Assembly (NCBI GenBank): GCA_029237695.1
Contig: CM055275.1
Location: 86,023,088-86,087,087, forward strand
Reading direction: 5' to 3'
Source of the DNA: Conchocele bisecta
Taxonomy: Eukaryota > Mollusca > Bivalvia > Lucinida > Thyasiridae
Length of the DNA: 64,000 bases
Shown one piece after another: positions 40,500-52,349 of the stretch. Made by a program: the position numbers and the translations under genes. The notes below the pieces were generated by a model, which had not been told where the DNA came from, did not search any database, and saw only the letters and a list, made by a program, of their open reading frames with translations. Position 1 is the first letter of the stretch. Each line of letters starts with the position of its first letter.

Positions 40500-43400
40500 A
40501 TGGTGATGCTGAAAACTGTTAAAGCATTTTACGTGTTCTCATTTGTCTCCGGCGTGCTAATAGTCTTACTGCTCAACTGTGAAGGCTACTTCCAGATTCA
40601 CCCAGCGGTGAAAGGATGTTTAGTTACAAGGGATGACACGACGTACGTATTAACACAGACAATCTGCGATCTGCACGTGGATACTACTCAACTTGAAAGT
40701 AACAGAGATTTTCGGCGACGCATGTACAATGACTATTCTAGTGGGTTGGGTAGATGGCAAAAGGTGTCACGTGATGGGTCCATGGTGGTGTTCTCGGCGT
40801 TTCCAGACAATACACCCGACGAATCCTACATCCGAGTATTGGTCGTGTTCAAACTGGGAGACGACAATCAAACGGTACCGGCAGTTTGTTGTCTCGTTCA
40901 CAGTCATGACTTTGGAACCGTTCAAGTCACGGAAGCAGCGAACATAGACGTTATACCAGATCACCATCGTAAATTGTAAGTTGCAGTCATATTGTTTTCA
41001 CATGCATATTGCGGTATGAACAACAAAAGCCTCTTTAAAGCACGCCCAGCTTTACTCCGATATTAAATATCTACACGGTACGACACTCGCCATCTGTTCA
41101 ACCAACGGAAGTGGAGTATTTACCTCGGGCCCGGCTCGCTAATTCAGTAATATAATTACTGAATTAGCGAGCCGGGCCCAAGGTACACTACTGTCTGTTC
41201 CACGTTTTGCTGCCGACGAACTTTTGAATATTAAACATATATTAAATCTAAAAAATATATTAAATTTATGTACTTTTTCATCAATGACAAAAAAGTCACC
41301 TTCCCCAAACTATTTTATTTAATGGCATTCCATCAAATTTTTATTTTATTGCGAAAAAAAAAAGTGGGGCAAAATAGGAGGAGGAGGTGACCACATAGAA
41401 AATTGTTTCTTTTTGGAAATTGAAACCTGGCTAGATAGCTTGGAAATGATGTAAATAAGAAAACAAAAGTTAGATTTCGAAAATTTGTCCACAAAAAATT
41501 TTGTTTTTAGAAAATCTAGTTTTAGCCCCCATGTTAAAACATTTTTTTTTTTTTTAATCAATATTTGATTCTTTTTTTGGGAGGGTGATTTTTTTGTTAT
41601 TGATGAAAAAGTACTTATAATTAAATATTTTTTAAATTGAATGTGCTTAATAGCCAAACTTTCGTCGGCAGCAAAACGTGGAGCAGACAGTAGTACCACT
41701 TCCGTTTTTTGAAAAGATGGCGAGTGTCGTACCTTGTAGGTATTTAATAACTGTAATTTGGGTTCACCAACTATGACGCCAGGTGCGCTGCTAAAGCTCA
41801 AAATAGTTCTCACTGAAATGATTTAATATGCTGGTACCCGTTCTGCAAGACGTTGCTTTAGAGGTCAGAACACACCAAATATTTTGACTAATCCAATCTC
41901 AAGGCCAATCTCTCCTACTTTCACTATTCGTATGGATGCTGTGGGACATACTTCTACATGACCTGCAGCCTATATGCACTGGATCTGCATGAATAAAATA
42001 GTAGGTTCACTTACTCCTAAGAATGAAAAATTCAACCTCACCATTTCCCCGATTATTGTTTACATTATTAGGTCACGGAAAATATGTTTACATCACTCTG
42101 TTTTAACACCAGTAGTTTTCAGCAAATTTTAGCATTTATAAGCAAACATTGAACCTGTTGGTCACCCCATAATGTTCCATAATGATGACACATAGACTAA
42201 TAATTAATCTAGAGTGGAAAGCGTTTCGCGAAAAATATGCGCGGGAATTTCACAACAGCAACAACAAGAGCAACGAGTCAAAAATAGATTTTTGGAAACC
42301 ACTAGATTATATTCGTGCACCGAACCATGGAGTACGAATCGCGAATAATCGAGTATGGCGGTTAATCGTCGCACCCTTAGACGACGGAAATATTTGTAAT
42401 AACATACATTTAGCATAAAAAGCAAAACAAACATTTATCACTCTGAAAAGGCGATCAAGCCAAGTTGTTAGAACTATTTTTTTATGGCTTAACACCCGTG
42501 TTTTTAAGACGTTCAACCCAGAACATATGTGCTGCGACCGACATTATGTAGTTAGCAGAAACGCTGGAAGACCTCAACTCTGGATATTGGTTGTATAATT
42601 CTTCGCTAGCGCTCGAATACAAAGGGGTTCATGTACGAAGCCATCGAACGTCATCTGACGCCGCCATTGCTCTATATTTTGTTTCCCGCATTCTAACATA
42701 CAATTCTCTTATTGATCAGGTACAAACCAGCCTTTGTGATGTGTCCCCTGTCTGAGCCAACAGCAAGACCGCAGTTTGTCTCCCTAGTGATTCTGGATCG
42801 AATCGCCATCCACAGGCCCGGAAATTTGGTTAAAGTGACGTACAACGCAGGTGCTTCTCATAATTTCACCGTTTGTTTATCTCCGTTGTTCTTCAAAAAC
42901 AACGTGGCGCTAGAACTTGTTCAATGGATTGAAATGAATCGCATCCTTGGGGCCGATATGTTCTACATCTACAACTACACCTCAAATACGCAGACGAATT
43001 ACGTTTTGCAGCACTACGCACGCGCCGGCCTCGTTCGGATCATCCAATGGGAGTTGTCCAATTTTATCCAATCAAAGGACGTCTGGTATTACGGACAAAA
43101 TGCGGAAATCAACGACTGTTTATACAGAAGTAAGGGCGTATCAAAGTATCTCGTGAATGTAGACCTAGATGAATTCATCTTTCCAAGGGGAGCCTCAAAT
43201 ACATGGAATGATATTTTGTCGCGTGGAAAGGAGTCATTTGATTACAATATTAGAAGTACGGTTGTTGTAATGGATGCTAAACCAAAACCTGTAAATAGAA
43301 ACATCTTCATTTCACAGGCGAACAGCGCGATTGCTAAAAATATTTCTTTACAAAACGTCGTTGGTAGTTTGAACTTAATTGATATTTCTGCGAATAACCT

Positions 43401-43740
43401 CGTGAAGTATTTCAATTTATTTACTCTTTCCAAGCAAACGCGTAGACAATTCGTATTTGAAAGTGCTCGCCGGTCAAAATATATTGTACGGCCAGACTGT
43501 ATTGATATATTAGGTATTCATCTTGTGTGGGAATATAGTTCCATTAGCTGCGGAGCAAGACATGATGTCAGTATGGATAACGCCATGGTGTATCATTACG
43601 CGAACCAAAGGTCGCCTTTTGCAAATATCGGAGGTACACAACGAGATGAAGTGACCAACAAGTATAAAGATAGATTGATTACTGCTGTTTTCACGTATAT
43701 CTGCTTAGAATTTGTGTCTCAACGATACATGATTGATTGA
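40500..43740 (+). CDS. Glycosyltransferase family 92 protein, two exons
   Basis: Exon 1 40500-40975 and exon 2 42720-43740 join in phase 2 (donor ATT|GTAAGT, acceptor TGATCAG|G) to give 498 codons plus stop, an exact number of codons. The start ATG is the first in a good context (AAAATGG). A type II membrane anchor follows (residues about 10-30, FYVFSFVSGVLIVLLLN), then the luminal part. Exon 2 shows the GT92 (DUF23) core: WIEMNRILGADMFYIYNYTS, a metal-binding acidic motif VNVDLDEFIFP, and MVYHYANQR towards the end. Members add galactose or related sugars to glycans in the Golgi; nematode GALT-1 is the best-known, and the family is expanded in molluscs. The last codons fall in a GATT repeat (see below), so the natural C-terminus may have been altered slightly. 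No break is visible. Confidence 0.88.
40996..41760. mobile_element. Foldback element copy 2, in the GT92 intron, split by another element
   Basis: The left half (GCGGTATGAACAACAAAAGC, CTACACGGTACGACACTCGC, ACCAACGGAAGTGG, GCTAATTCAGTAATATAATT) matches 21478-21660. The right half resumes after the nested insertion with CCACTTCCG and GCGAGTGTCGTACCTTGTAG. Intronic, on neither coding exon. Confidence 0.75.
41191..41690. mobile_element. 500-bp TIR element nested in the foldback (TA target)
   Basis: TA on both sides (41189-41190, 41691-41692). Termini CTGTCTGTTCCACGTTTTGC and GCAAAACGTGGAGCAGACAG, with arms continuing TGCCGACGAA / TTCGTCGGCA and further inward (TTTTTCATCAATGAC with the complement). 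The interior is AT-rich with mononucleotide runs. No gene. Confidence 0.85.
42363..42625. repeat. Dispersed repeat R1, copy without the nested MITE
   Basis: TTAATCGTCGCACCCTTAGA to TTCGCTAGCGCTCGAATAC, in the GT92 intron. It keeps the flanks seen at 5565-6110 and 46124-46735 but has only GTTAGCAGAAACGCTGGAAG where these carry the CCCTTA-family MITE. Confidence 0.7.
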
Positions 43741-43800
43741 TTGATTGATTTATTGGGAGTTTACGGCCTATCAACGGCTAACGTCATTTAAGGCCGGGAC
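43728..43800. repeat. (GATT)n followed by retroposon-like end at the GT92 stop
   Basis: GATTGATTGATTGATT runs across the stop codon, followed by TATTGGGAGTTTACGGCC. Such GATT-plus-GGTGTTTACG-type blocks resemble ends of SINEs seen in molluscs. The last residues of the protein (MID) come from this block. Confidence 0.5.
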
Positions 43801-44790
43801 AATGGGTTCCGTCTTGCATTTAACATGCTGCATTGGGGGGAAATCCCAAAATCAAAACGGAATATTTACATCGAGATAAATATATATATATATTGTCATT
43901 AGAATAATCTTACCTGGTGCCAGGCCCAGACCACACCACAGTCATTTAATTGGCCCCTTTCCCTAAAAGTAACCGCAGATGGATTACTTTTATAAGGAGT
44001 ATAAACAGGTTCAACTATACAAGAAAGCCAAAGACGTACCTGAGGGTCAAACCAGGTCTCCGGAACAATTCCAATCGTTAACTTACCCATTGCATGCTCC
44101 GAAACAACGATAATCAAAGGACTGAACGTCCTGAAATTCTTCGCATTATATGTTTGTGGATGAAACATAGACTAATAATTAAATTAGTCTAGAGTGGAGA
44201 GCGGTTCGCCAAGAGAATGGCAACCGACACCGTTTTCATGTAGTACAACAACAATGGCGGATCCCTGATCTCGCATGAACTTTCTGACATGTGACACACA
44301 TATTTTCGGTGTTGCGTGTCATATCTGTCAAAATACAAAGGCGAACTTTATTTGTATACTTGTTTCTGATTATTATAAAAATACATGTAAAGTGAGCGAA
44401 GCCAAGTACACTGACTATATTTATTTTCTGTAAATATTCTGTTCTGATTTTGGGATTAGCCCTCTATCCATACACATGCAATATGGGAGTTTACCCTGTT
44501 AACCGACCTAACATGACTTTAACTGATGATAAGCCATTACACATCGTTTATAAATAATAATAAGTGTTAGTAATCTTGTGGAGCTAAGCTAGTTTCAGTA
44601 CTTTAAGTATTTTGAGCATATGTTATCTCCTTTGAGATAGCATATTATGTAACGCAAATGGCAGCCATAGTTGTGCTACGCCTAAACGGCCTAAACGGCC
44701 TAAAGGCCTAAACGGCGAGTACGACCAAGAAAATAGTGTCCTGTACCAACTTATCCTATGGCGTTTTGGTCTGTCTTGCTTGGTATCTAA
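43801..44790. other. Intergenic, small direct repeat only
   Basis: ACATAGACTAATAATTAA plus TAGAGTGGAGAGCG at 44166-44210 repeats a block at 42187-42230. GCCTAAACGGCCTAAACGGC (about 44680) is a short tandem repeat. No gene. Confidence 0.45.
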
Positions 44791-44791
44791 A

Positions 44792-45110
44792 ACACAACGC
44801 ACGCTGCTAGTCAGGCTCGAACCCACGACCCTTGGATCAGTCAGGCTCGAACCCACGACTGATCCAAGGGTCGTGGGTTCGAGCCTGACTAGCGGCGTGC
44901 GTTGTGTCCTTGAGCAAGACACTTTATCCACACTGCTCCAGTTCACCCAGCTGTAAATGGGTACCGATAATTCGTAGTTGCTCTGTAAATACGAATTACC
45001 GGCTTCTCTCAAAAATCTCTACCTCTGTTCTTTCTCCCATTCTTGGGAGACGGCATGCAAGGTCCTAGAGCCAGTGCCGCCGTTAAATATAAGCATAAAA
45101 AAAAAATAAT
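44792..45110 (+). repeat. SINE with inverted duplicated head
   Basis: 44792-44907 is a palindrome with 50-bp arms (ACACAACGCACGCTGCTAGT / ACTAGCGGCGTGCGTTGTGT) in which TCAGGCTCGAACCCACGA occurs four times in two orientations; the sense form carries a B box GGGTTCGAGCC. Then comes the body with CTTGAGCAAGACACTTTATC and CACCCAGCTGTAAATGGGTA, a central domain of animal SINEs as I recall, and the end AGTGCCGCCGTTAAATATAA followed by an A run. Confidence 0.75.
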
Positions 45111-45489
45111 CTAAAACTCTACATAATAATACTATCCTCTATAGTTTTCACAGTTTTGGGCTCAGTTTATCAGTTAAATTTGGTAAAATACGAATCAAGA
45201 CATTTCGTGCGTATGAATACAGCAGCTATTATCTTTAGTTCTCACAGTTAGGTAGCAGTGACCAGTTAGCCGCCAATTTCGTACAATCTTTCTGGGAGTT
45301 ACAAACAGTGATTTATTCTAGAGAAAACGTGTTTATGGGAATGGGTTTGCACCAGCACAGTACATTTGCCTCTGGATGATGATTGAGAAAATATGCAACG
45401 TTCAGTCTTTAGTTCCGCAATTGATTAGTTTTTGTGGAGATAACATATTGCAGTACTTTAATTTTTACTTATCATGCACGTATATCGTG

Positions 45490-45810
45490 CGTTAAAGTAT
45501 TACAGTGTTTATGATGATTGCATAAAAGTATGTAATACTGAACATATATTGTAATAAAGTAGTTGAAGAGTTTCAAGCGGGTTTATCTTTGTGTCGTATC
45601 TGCAGCAAATCATCAGCCAGTGGTAATATTCAAGTCGAATTGGGGGTGAACCTTGTAATAGGGTACTATTAACGTGTTTTGAATGATTCTGTTAACTGAT
45701 GAAGTGGATAATCGAAAACTGAATGATGATTGACATTCAGTTTCGAATTACTAACACCCCAATCTACCAAAATCTATAAAATATACGTTAGTAATACCAT
45801 ACTTGTGGTT
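45490..45810. repeat. Dispersed repeat, copy of 4470-4917
   Basis: Carries the blocks TGTTTATGATGATTGCATAA, GTTGAAGAGTTTCAAGCGGG and GGATAATCGAAAACTGAATG. It lacks the 113-bp palindrome found in the other copy, so it represents the empty state. Confidence 0.75.
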
Positions 45811-46104
45811 TTCTTGGAGTTTCATTCAGCATACACCAGCCTAGTATCATCATGCTCATTTTTATTCCCACTGCCACTCTATAGATACATAATTTATATA
45901 GCTGTTTGTCCATTGCTCCGTATAAGGAAACCATAGTGTCAAGTCTTTGTTAAGGGACATTCATCACCGTTCTATGTCAGGCTGCTTGCTGCTGATTCCC
46001 CCAATAGCATAATAAATGTATACATGTATTTACATCATTCTATGAATTAAGTGACCATCAGCGAACCACAGATGGAATGTTTGTTAAATGCATTTTTGGA
46101 GATA

Positions 46105-46735
46105 CAATCTGAGACACAGTCACTTTAATCGTCGCACCCGTAGACTACGGAAACATTTGCAATAACATGATTTAGCACAGTAAAAGCAAACAAAACATTT
46201 ATCACCCTGAAAAGGCAATCAAGCTGTTGGAACTAGTTTATGGCATAAGGCCCGTGTTTTTAAAAAGTTCAACCCACAATATATGTGCTGCGACCGACAT
46301 ATGCTCATTTGCTTAACCATTAGACCGCTACAAACAACACATGTCGTCTGCTATTGATTTGCTTTGACAGCACTTCAACATGCATGATCACGTGGTACTA
46401 ACAACAACAACAGTACCTATTCAAAGTATGTATTCTTGTAATGTCCTTATTACGTAACATATTTTGAAGAAATATGGCGCATCAAACGCGTCTTGTTAAG
46501 CTGCATTTGGTGGTCTCTGTATTTTCGCCCAAACTACTGTCGTTTTTGCGAAGAATCGATTTCCGTGTCTCCGACACGGACATCTATTCTTCGCAAAAAC
46601 GACATAAGTCTGTGCCAAACTCCAAAGCATGTTGTATATTATTATAAAGTGCTTTTGATGATAACAATGGAAAATAGAAAATAAACAGCAGACGACAAAA
46701 AATAAGGGTTAAAATCGATCAGACCTCACATGTGG
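46105..46735. repeat. Dispersed repeat R1 with nested elements
   Basis: TTTAATCGTCGCACCCGTAG through GCGACCGACATATGC, then the MITE of 46313-46712, and inside that a copy of R2. Confidence 0.7.
46313..46712. mobile_element. TTAA-flanked MITE, CCCTTA family (copy 4), with R2 inside
   Basis: TTAACCATTAGACCGC at the left, AATAAGGGTTAA at the right; GTCGTCTGCT and AGCAGACGAC flank the interior. About 46385-46620 is inserted sequence, including the R2 block and its own foldback (TCGTTTTTGCGAAGAATCGA / TATTCTTCGCAAAAACGAC). Thus a three-layer nest with R1. Confidence 0.75.
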
Positions 46736-47271
46736 ATGGTGTCATCCCGATTCTCCCACTTTTATGAAAACAGGTAATACAAATGTGGGAGAAAGGGGAT
46801 TTTGGTGCAGTGTTATCATAGCATCGGGTCACATTTTTCGTATGTTCTGTTTCAACTTTGAACTTGGAAATCATATAGGCCAATATACATGTTGCTTTTT
46901 TTTGTTTTTTTATTAGGACAATTTAAGGACATTGAACTGATGTGGTAATTGTTTGATGTTTTTATTTCTTACAGATTGTTGTATTCTTCTACGAATATGT
47001 AATAAAGCATGCAATAATAGTAATTTGTTTCTTACAGTTTGTTTTATTCTACAAATATGTAATTTGTAGAAAAAGGAAATTTAATCCGTATATTTTATTT
47101 CTATAATATTGTGTTGGTTTAATCTACAAAAATGTAATTTGTAGAAAACAAGCAATTTAATCTGTATTTTTTCCTAATAAAACATGCAAATTGTGTTATC
47201 AATTAAAAAAACAACATTATTATACAAATGTGCATGCATAGAATATGCGGAACTTGATGATACACTGATGT
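46736..47271. other. Intergenic, AT-rich tandem-like
   Basis: The block GTTTT(A/G)TTCTACAAATATGTAAT(TTGTAGAAAA) repeats at about 46980, 47040 and 47115. It may be the 3' flank of the transposase relic. Confidence 0.5.
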
Positions 47272-48393
47272 CTATATGTGCAGCAGCTGCGATGCAGCGT
47301 CCGCATACTCCATCGTCGTCATTTCTCCGTTCTCCAGTCGCTGCTTCAGAACACTAAGTATATTGTCAATCAATCTGTACCTTCGGCGCTTCACATGACG
47401 AACCCCTCCCGCTTCGTACTGGAGCATCCGCACATAAAATGCTGCCTCAATTTGCTGCAACACCTGGATGATGCTGAATATATAGGGGTGCGCGTGGTGA
47501 ACAGCCCAGAACAACTTCTTCAAGTGGTTCCACACGGTCCTGTCTCCCGTCAATCCACTGCTCCGTGACGTAGTCGGTGAAGGGAGTGACGTCCACCAGA
47601 AGTTCATATTCGCCGACGTCTTCCAAAGTCTCGAACCACACGTCTTCCACGTCCTCTTCCGGCACCAGTGGTAGAACGGACGCCCGTCTCACAAGTCGGT
47701 GAACAATGTCATTGTCCTTGTACATGGTGCTTAGTCCGAGAGCCTGAACCTTCCGCCAAATACACTGCGTATAGTGAAAGAAGCATGCCTTCACACGCGT
47801 GTCCGGGAACACACGCAGAACCGCATTTCGTGACGCCATCTCATGGTCGAGTAAGAATGCGAACACAAGTGGGTACATATCACCGCTAATAAATTAAATA
47901 TATTAAATATAACACTGGCTCTACACGGAAGGCACACCCTGGTCGCAAGCACAAGCATTCTGCGATCGTTCCCGACGTCGATCTGCAAGAATGGTTCCCC
48001 GGATGTGGTCTGAGTCCACTCTCCCTCTAATTCGATGTCAGTGGCGGATGACGGTAGAGTCGGACGTAGCTTGTTTCTCTCTCTGTATAGTGACGAATTG
48101 CATGTCTGGTACGTTGGAATCGTTCCGGCCATTTGTTCCATATCGTCATCCCATTCCTTAACACGGATGCTGGCAATTTCTTCCTCGTAGACGGACGGAA
48201 TTGGTGTCAGTTCTTCACGGCAGCGTTTGCGGATGTTCTCCATAAGCGTCCTCACGTCAAGGCCGGTGTGATCAGCCGGGTGAGTGTGGTTGTCCGTGTT
48301 TCTGGTGAGTATGCCGGTCATGGTCGTGGCCTTCGCGCTACACCCGTATTCAGCGCACGTCCAGTAAATACGGTCCTGCCGACCATATTTGAT
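47272..48393 (-). pseudogene. FLYWCH zinc finger plus MULE transposase, decayed
   Basis: From an acceptor site (TTTACAG at about 48399-48393) the minus strand encodes the second half of a FLYWCH finger: IYWTCAEYGCSAKATTM followed by a His-x-His (DNHTHP). Then come a linker and LQIDVGNDRRMLVLATR. Past about 47889 it resumes as GDMYPLVFAFLLDHE, FPDTRVKACFFHYTQCIWRK (the conserved FHF/FHWxQ block of MULE transposases), LVRRASVLPLVP and VTEQWIDG. Another frame continues at about 47510-47272 (AHPYIFSIIQVLQQIEAAFY, SQLLHI). The segment that should hold the first catalytic aspartate is missing between the two parts, and so is the region before AHP. The frame changes near 47520. So the reading is broken and catalytic parts are lost; a relic of a Mutator-like DNA transposon or of a domesticated relative. 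Confidence 0.8.
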
Positions 48394-51300
48394 CTGTAAA
48401 CTAAATATAGAAACATATACATATTACAGTAATTGCGAGTGTTTGTACATGTACAGTGAAACATGACAGACTTCAAAAAGTGTAGTTCCAGCGAAATGGT
48501 AGATATGTGATAATGGACGGACAGTCGGACATGCAGACATTTAGCTGCTTATGATTGATTTTGTCAGACAGAAAGAAAATAGTGAGACCATATGAGCCGC
48601 GTCGCGAGAAAACCTGTCTTCGGGAGTCTGACGACGTCACAAGATATGATGTCGTGAACTCAGCTGACGTAATTTCAACCGAGATTTCCAATTATCGACG
48701 TTTGTCAGACCGCCATGTTAGGTTTGTTCCGTTGTGTTAAAGTTATCTAACGAACAGAATATATCTATAATCGGGCGTATGTGTGTGAAAAAAACAAAAC
48801 ACCCTTCGATCTGTACTGGGTCCTGCCGTCTGGGAATGTATTGGATGAACGTTAAACTACCGTACTAACGGTCGTACGATCGAAATACACCATTTTTATT
48901 CTAAACGGGCACATCTTATATTATGTTTTTATTAACAATAATGGCGTAGGGATACGTTTCTTTTGTTATTTTGCTGCTGATATCACATATACAAATGTTT
49001 GTCTGTTATTGATGTTTTTTTATGTTCCGTTATTTTGACATAATATTTTCTTTGACACAGTTTACAGATAACTGTCCACATTAACTGTTATCGACCACCA
49101 TTTACAGGTGAAAATTCTGTGTAAGCTACATTATTTATTTACATACAGATGGTCGGCAGCATATTTGTAGACCGATGTAGCCTGGGCCAGGTTTCCCGCA
49201 CAACTATATGTTTCAGATCCGGTTAACTCGACGCGAATTTTCAGTTTATTGCTCAATTATTTCTTTCTAATATACATGTAATGTATAAAGTTAAAATTTA
49301 GCGCAACCTTTACCGATTTTAATAAAAAAAAACATCTGCAAAATAACAAAGCCATGGATGTTACAACTAGTATAGATGCATATGCATCGTCTGATCAGAA
49401 CATACGATGTCCGCCATTCAGTCACTAGGGAATCCTTTCTCAATTACCGACATGATATGGGTCTTACATTTATTGCAGATATTGTAAGGTCCGGTTTTTT
49501 CAACAGGTGGTCCAAGTACAAAAGCTTAAATCAGAATGCACATGCACTGACGTGTTTGTCATGTTAATATAATAAATATATACGGTGGGATATTATTTCA
49601 AGGCAACATATGTTGGAGACACTAGTATCATGGACCGTGAGTCACGATCTGTCAAGTCGTGACAAATGCAATAATACAAACAATCAAGAATTAGATGCTG
49701 TGGGATTATATTTCAAGGCAACATATTTTGGGGACATTAGAGTCATTTACATGGAGTGAAACTATTGCTAAGTCGTGACGCAAATACAATAAGACTGTGC
49801 GCACTATCAATTGATATGGTTCTTCTAGTACTGTTCGACGATTATCAAGGATCTCTTGACTTGGGGTATTGTTATTATTTTATATCTCATTTCTTCGTAC
49901 TTTGGGACCCTCGCATTTTCGGTTGAGTCTCCAAAAGACAAACTGCTACCGTAACACTCCCAAAACAAACACAAGTCGGTGGTAGGACAAGCTGATCACA
50001 AGCTGTGGTAACAAATATCTCAAATATGTTAACATTGCCATTTTGTCCATATGGCAGTCTTCCACGCGCTACCTTTGAACGTGGTATCCCATTAGGCGAG
50101 TGAGAGACTACGATGGAGTAGAAACTACATGTAAGCGATACAGGCTTTTGCTCTCACGCTATTCGAGTGACAGTGAAATGTACATAGTGAGTAACGCATA
50201 GAAGTAAGGGTGCCTGTCATCAGACATGAACACTGTATTTCAGAGCAAACAGTTTTTTATATCCACTTGTTTTTAAAAAACTAAATGGGTATATTGTTTT
50301 CGTCACGTCTGTCCGTCTGTCACGTTTCTTGTAAGCAGCAAAACGTTTTAACCGTAATAGGTAGGGACTTGAAACTTGGTGTGTGCCTTTCTTGTGGTGT
50401 GTAGATGCGCAGTGAATTTAGATTTTTGATTCGACCCCGGTCATGAATTATCTCCCCCTTTTCAACTTCGCATTTGGGAAACGTGGGTATATTGCGATGG
50501 TGCGCCATCGACTGTGCTCTAGTTTTAATGTAAGTTAATGTTGAACGTATTGTCCTCCCCGTATACATGTGTATTTCCATTTGTATATGTTGAACTAAAC
50601 GGTCGTATGTGTTGAACTAAACCAATCAGTTAATCAATATACTTCCGTGGTTTTCTGCAATTATAAATTGTTAAAACGCTCAGTAAACAAGTCAAAAAGA
50701 AGAAAAAATCAGCATACCTAATTCGCGTACCCGCGCACGTACATACTTGCTGGTACATGAACTTGCCGGTTTGACTTTTTCGCTTTGCACATTCGTGTGT
50801 TACCAAAAGACTCAAGCTCATCCGTCTTTACATTCATTATTCAATGCCAAACTTGCTTCTAGTTCGATTATGTCAACTTGCAAACTGTTGTAAATGTTGA
50901 CGTATACTCTATGTGAACGGTATGTACTGGAACTTCATTTTACGTGGCTTGACGTCGCTTTTGCGTGACGTCTCTTTTGCTCAAACGACCTGCATAGTGG
51001 TGTTGTATAAACTATAATATCTTAATGAATATTGCAGATATCTTGATCAAATAAAAAGCGTTCAATTCATCATACAAATACCATTGTCATAGCAACAAAA
51101 TGTGATATTGACCAAAACTTTCCCGAATACAGGTTTTCTCGTGACGCGGCTCATATTATATATACATACCCTGAACCTGTAACCACCAACAACAATACTG
51201 GATTTCAACTTGTGCATTCGCCATAACATTCAGTCAATGTGTAGTAAATGATAAATATACATGATTTATATATGTTCTTCAGAATTATTCTTAAACATTA

Positions 51301-51600
51301 AAATAATTATCAAATTATCAGTTTTAACAGGTCATTGGTAAACTTTCTTTAATCATTTTTTACTCAATTCGATTGGCTGTATGATTGGCCAATCATTATT
51401 AAATGGTGTGAAATCATTTAATACTTCAAAGTCAACTCATTTAAATTCCTGTTAATAAGCTAACATTGGCCTAACATTAATTAACAGGTTAAATCAGTGA
51501 CCGTATATTGATACTGACTATAGCCCCAAATCGAGAATGGTCATTTACCTGTAAAAAAGTAAAGGGAGAGAATCGGGACATCTGGTCATCAAAAAGTGGG
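48394..51600. other. Intergenic, no gene seen
   Basis: Holds repeat fragments only: GAGCCGCGTCGCGAGAAAAC (48592) and its reverse-complement relative TTTTCTCGTGACGCGGCTCA (51133); a block at about 50280-50580 with GTCACGTTTCTTGTAAGCAG that looks like a dispersed repeat. No supported coding region. Confidence 0.45.
49583..49790. repeat. Two-copy repeat of about 115 bp
   Basis: GTGGGATTATATTTCAAGGC, AACATATTTTGGGGACATTA and TAAGTCGTGACGCAAA match the preceding block GTGGGATATTATTTCAAGGC, AACATATGTTGGAGACACTA and CAAGTCGTGACAAATG. Confidence 0.7.
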
Positions 51601-51641
51601 ATAATCGGGATTAAACCCATGTGGATGTTGGTTGTAAAAGT

Positions 51642-52349
51642 CCCCTCCTCGGGGACAAGGCCTCGCTCGTGTCTACCACCCACTCAGTGGGAGGTGGCCT
51701 AGGCCTCTGTGGACCCGACATCGGGTCGTTTCCTCTGTGTTGCATACTGGGCAGTGTCATGCTATATGCGCCTTGGGATCTGTGGCGGAATGAGCTGCCT
51801 GGGTGTTGCCAGTGGTGGCCTTGTGGGTGGCTTGGGCATGGCTTGCCTGTCTCCTCGTCGCTGCGGGTGGCGGTTGCGGTGCGGAGCCTCCGGTTGTCAC
51901 TGGCTGCGGTGTCCCGGTCTGCTGTGGGTGGGTCGGTGGCTCGGCTGCTCCGGCTCGGCCTGCGCTGTTGCTCCTCTGTGGGCGTTGGATTTGCCCATAT
52001 CACGTGGATCCGTCTCTGCTTGGTCTGTCTTGCCTCGTCCAACCCTCTAATAGCATTAGCAGGTAATATAACAATGTAACGGCTGAGTATCCATATATCA
52101 TGTGCACGCACACTCGGCCCTCTTCACGGTCTGACATATCGGCATTGTGCAATAGGAGAATGAAATAATTAGGTTAAACTCACCGCCTCATCGTCTCCTT
52201 CATTTAATGCACATATTTCGACTGTATCGCATATATTAGTAAATTCGGAAACAAATGGGCCAACGGCCATTGGCCTGATCATTTACGGGCACATGCCCGG
52301 GTATGGAAGGTCTTCGAGCCATTTCCCACCCTTAAATATAAGAATACAA
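51642..52349 (+). mobile_element. 708-bp retroposon with 12-bp target duplication
   Basis: GGTTGTAAAAGT occurs at 51630-51641 and 52350-52361, exactly flanking the insertion, which lies in a copy of repeat R1. The first 400 bp are GC-rich (CTCCTCGGGGACAAGGCCTC, GGTCGGTGGCTCGGCTGCTC) with frames open on both strands. The 3' end (GGAAGGTCTTCGAGCC, then TTAAATATAAGAATACAA) resembles the SINE ends at 45095 and 25889. A variable-length duplication and shared 3' end indicate LINE-driven retroposition. No reverse transcriptase. Confidence 0.8.

Noticed and set aside
51611..52111. Overlapping frames of 90-166 codons in the GC-rich retroposon body
   Set aside because: Open in three plus frames and one minus frame because of GC content; no recognisable domain.
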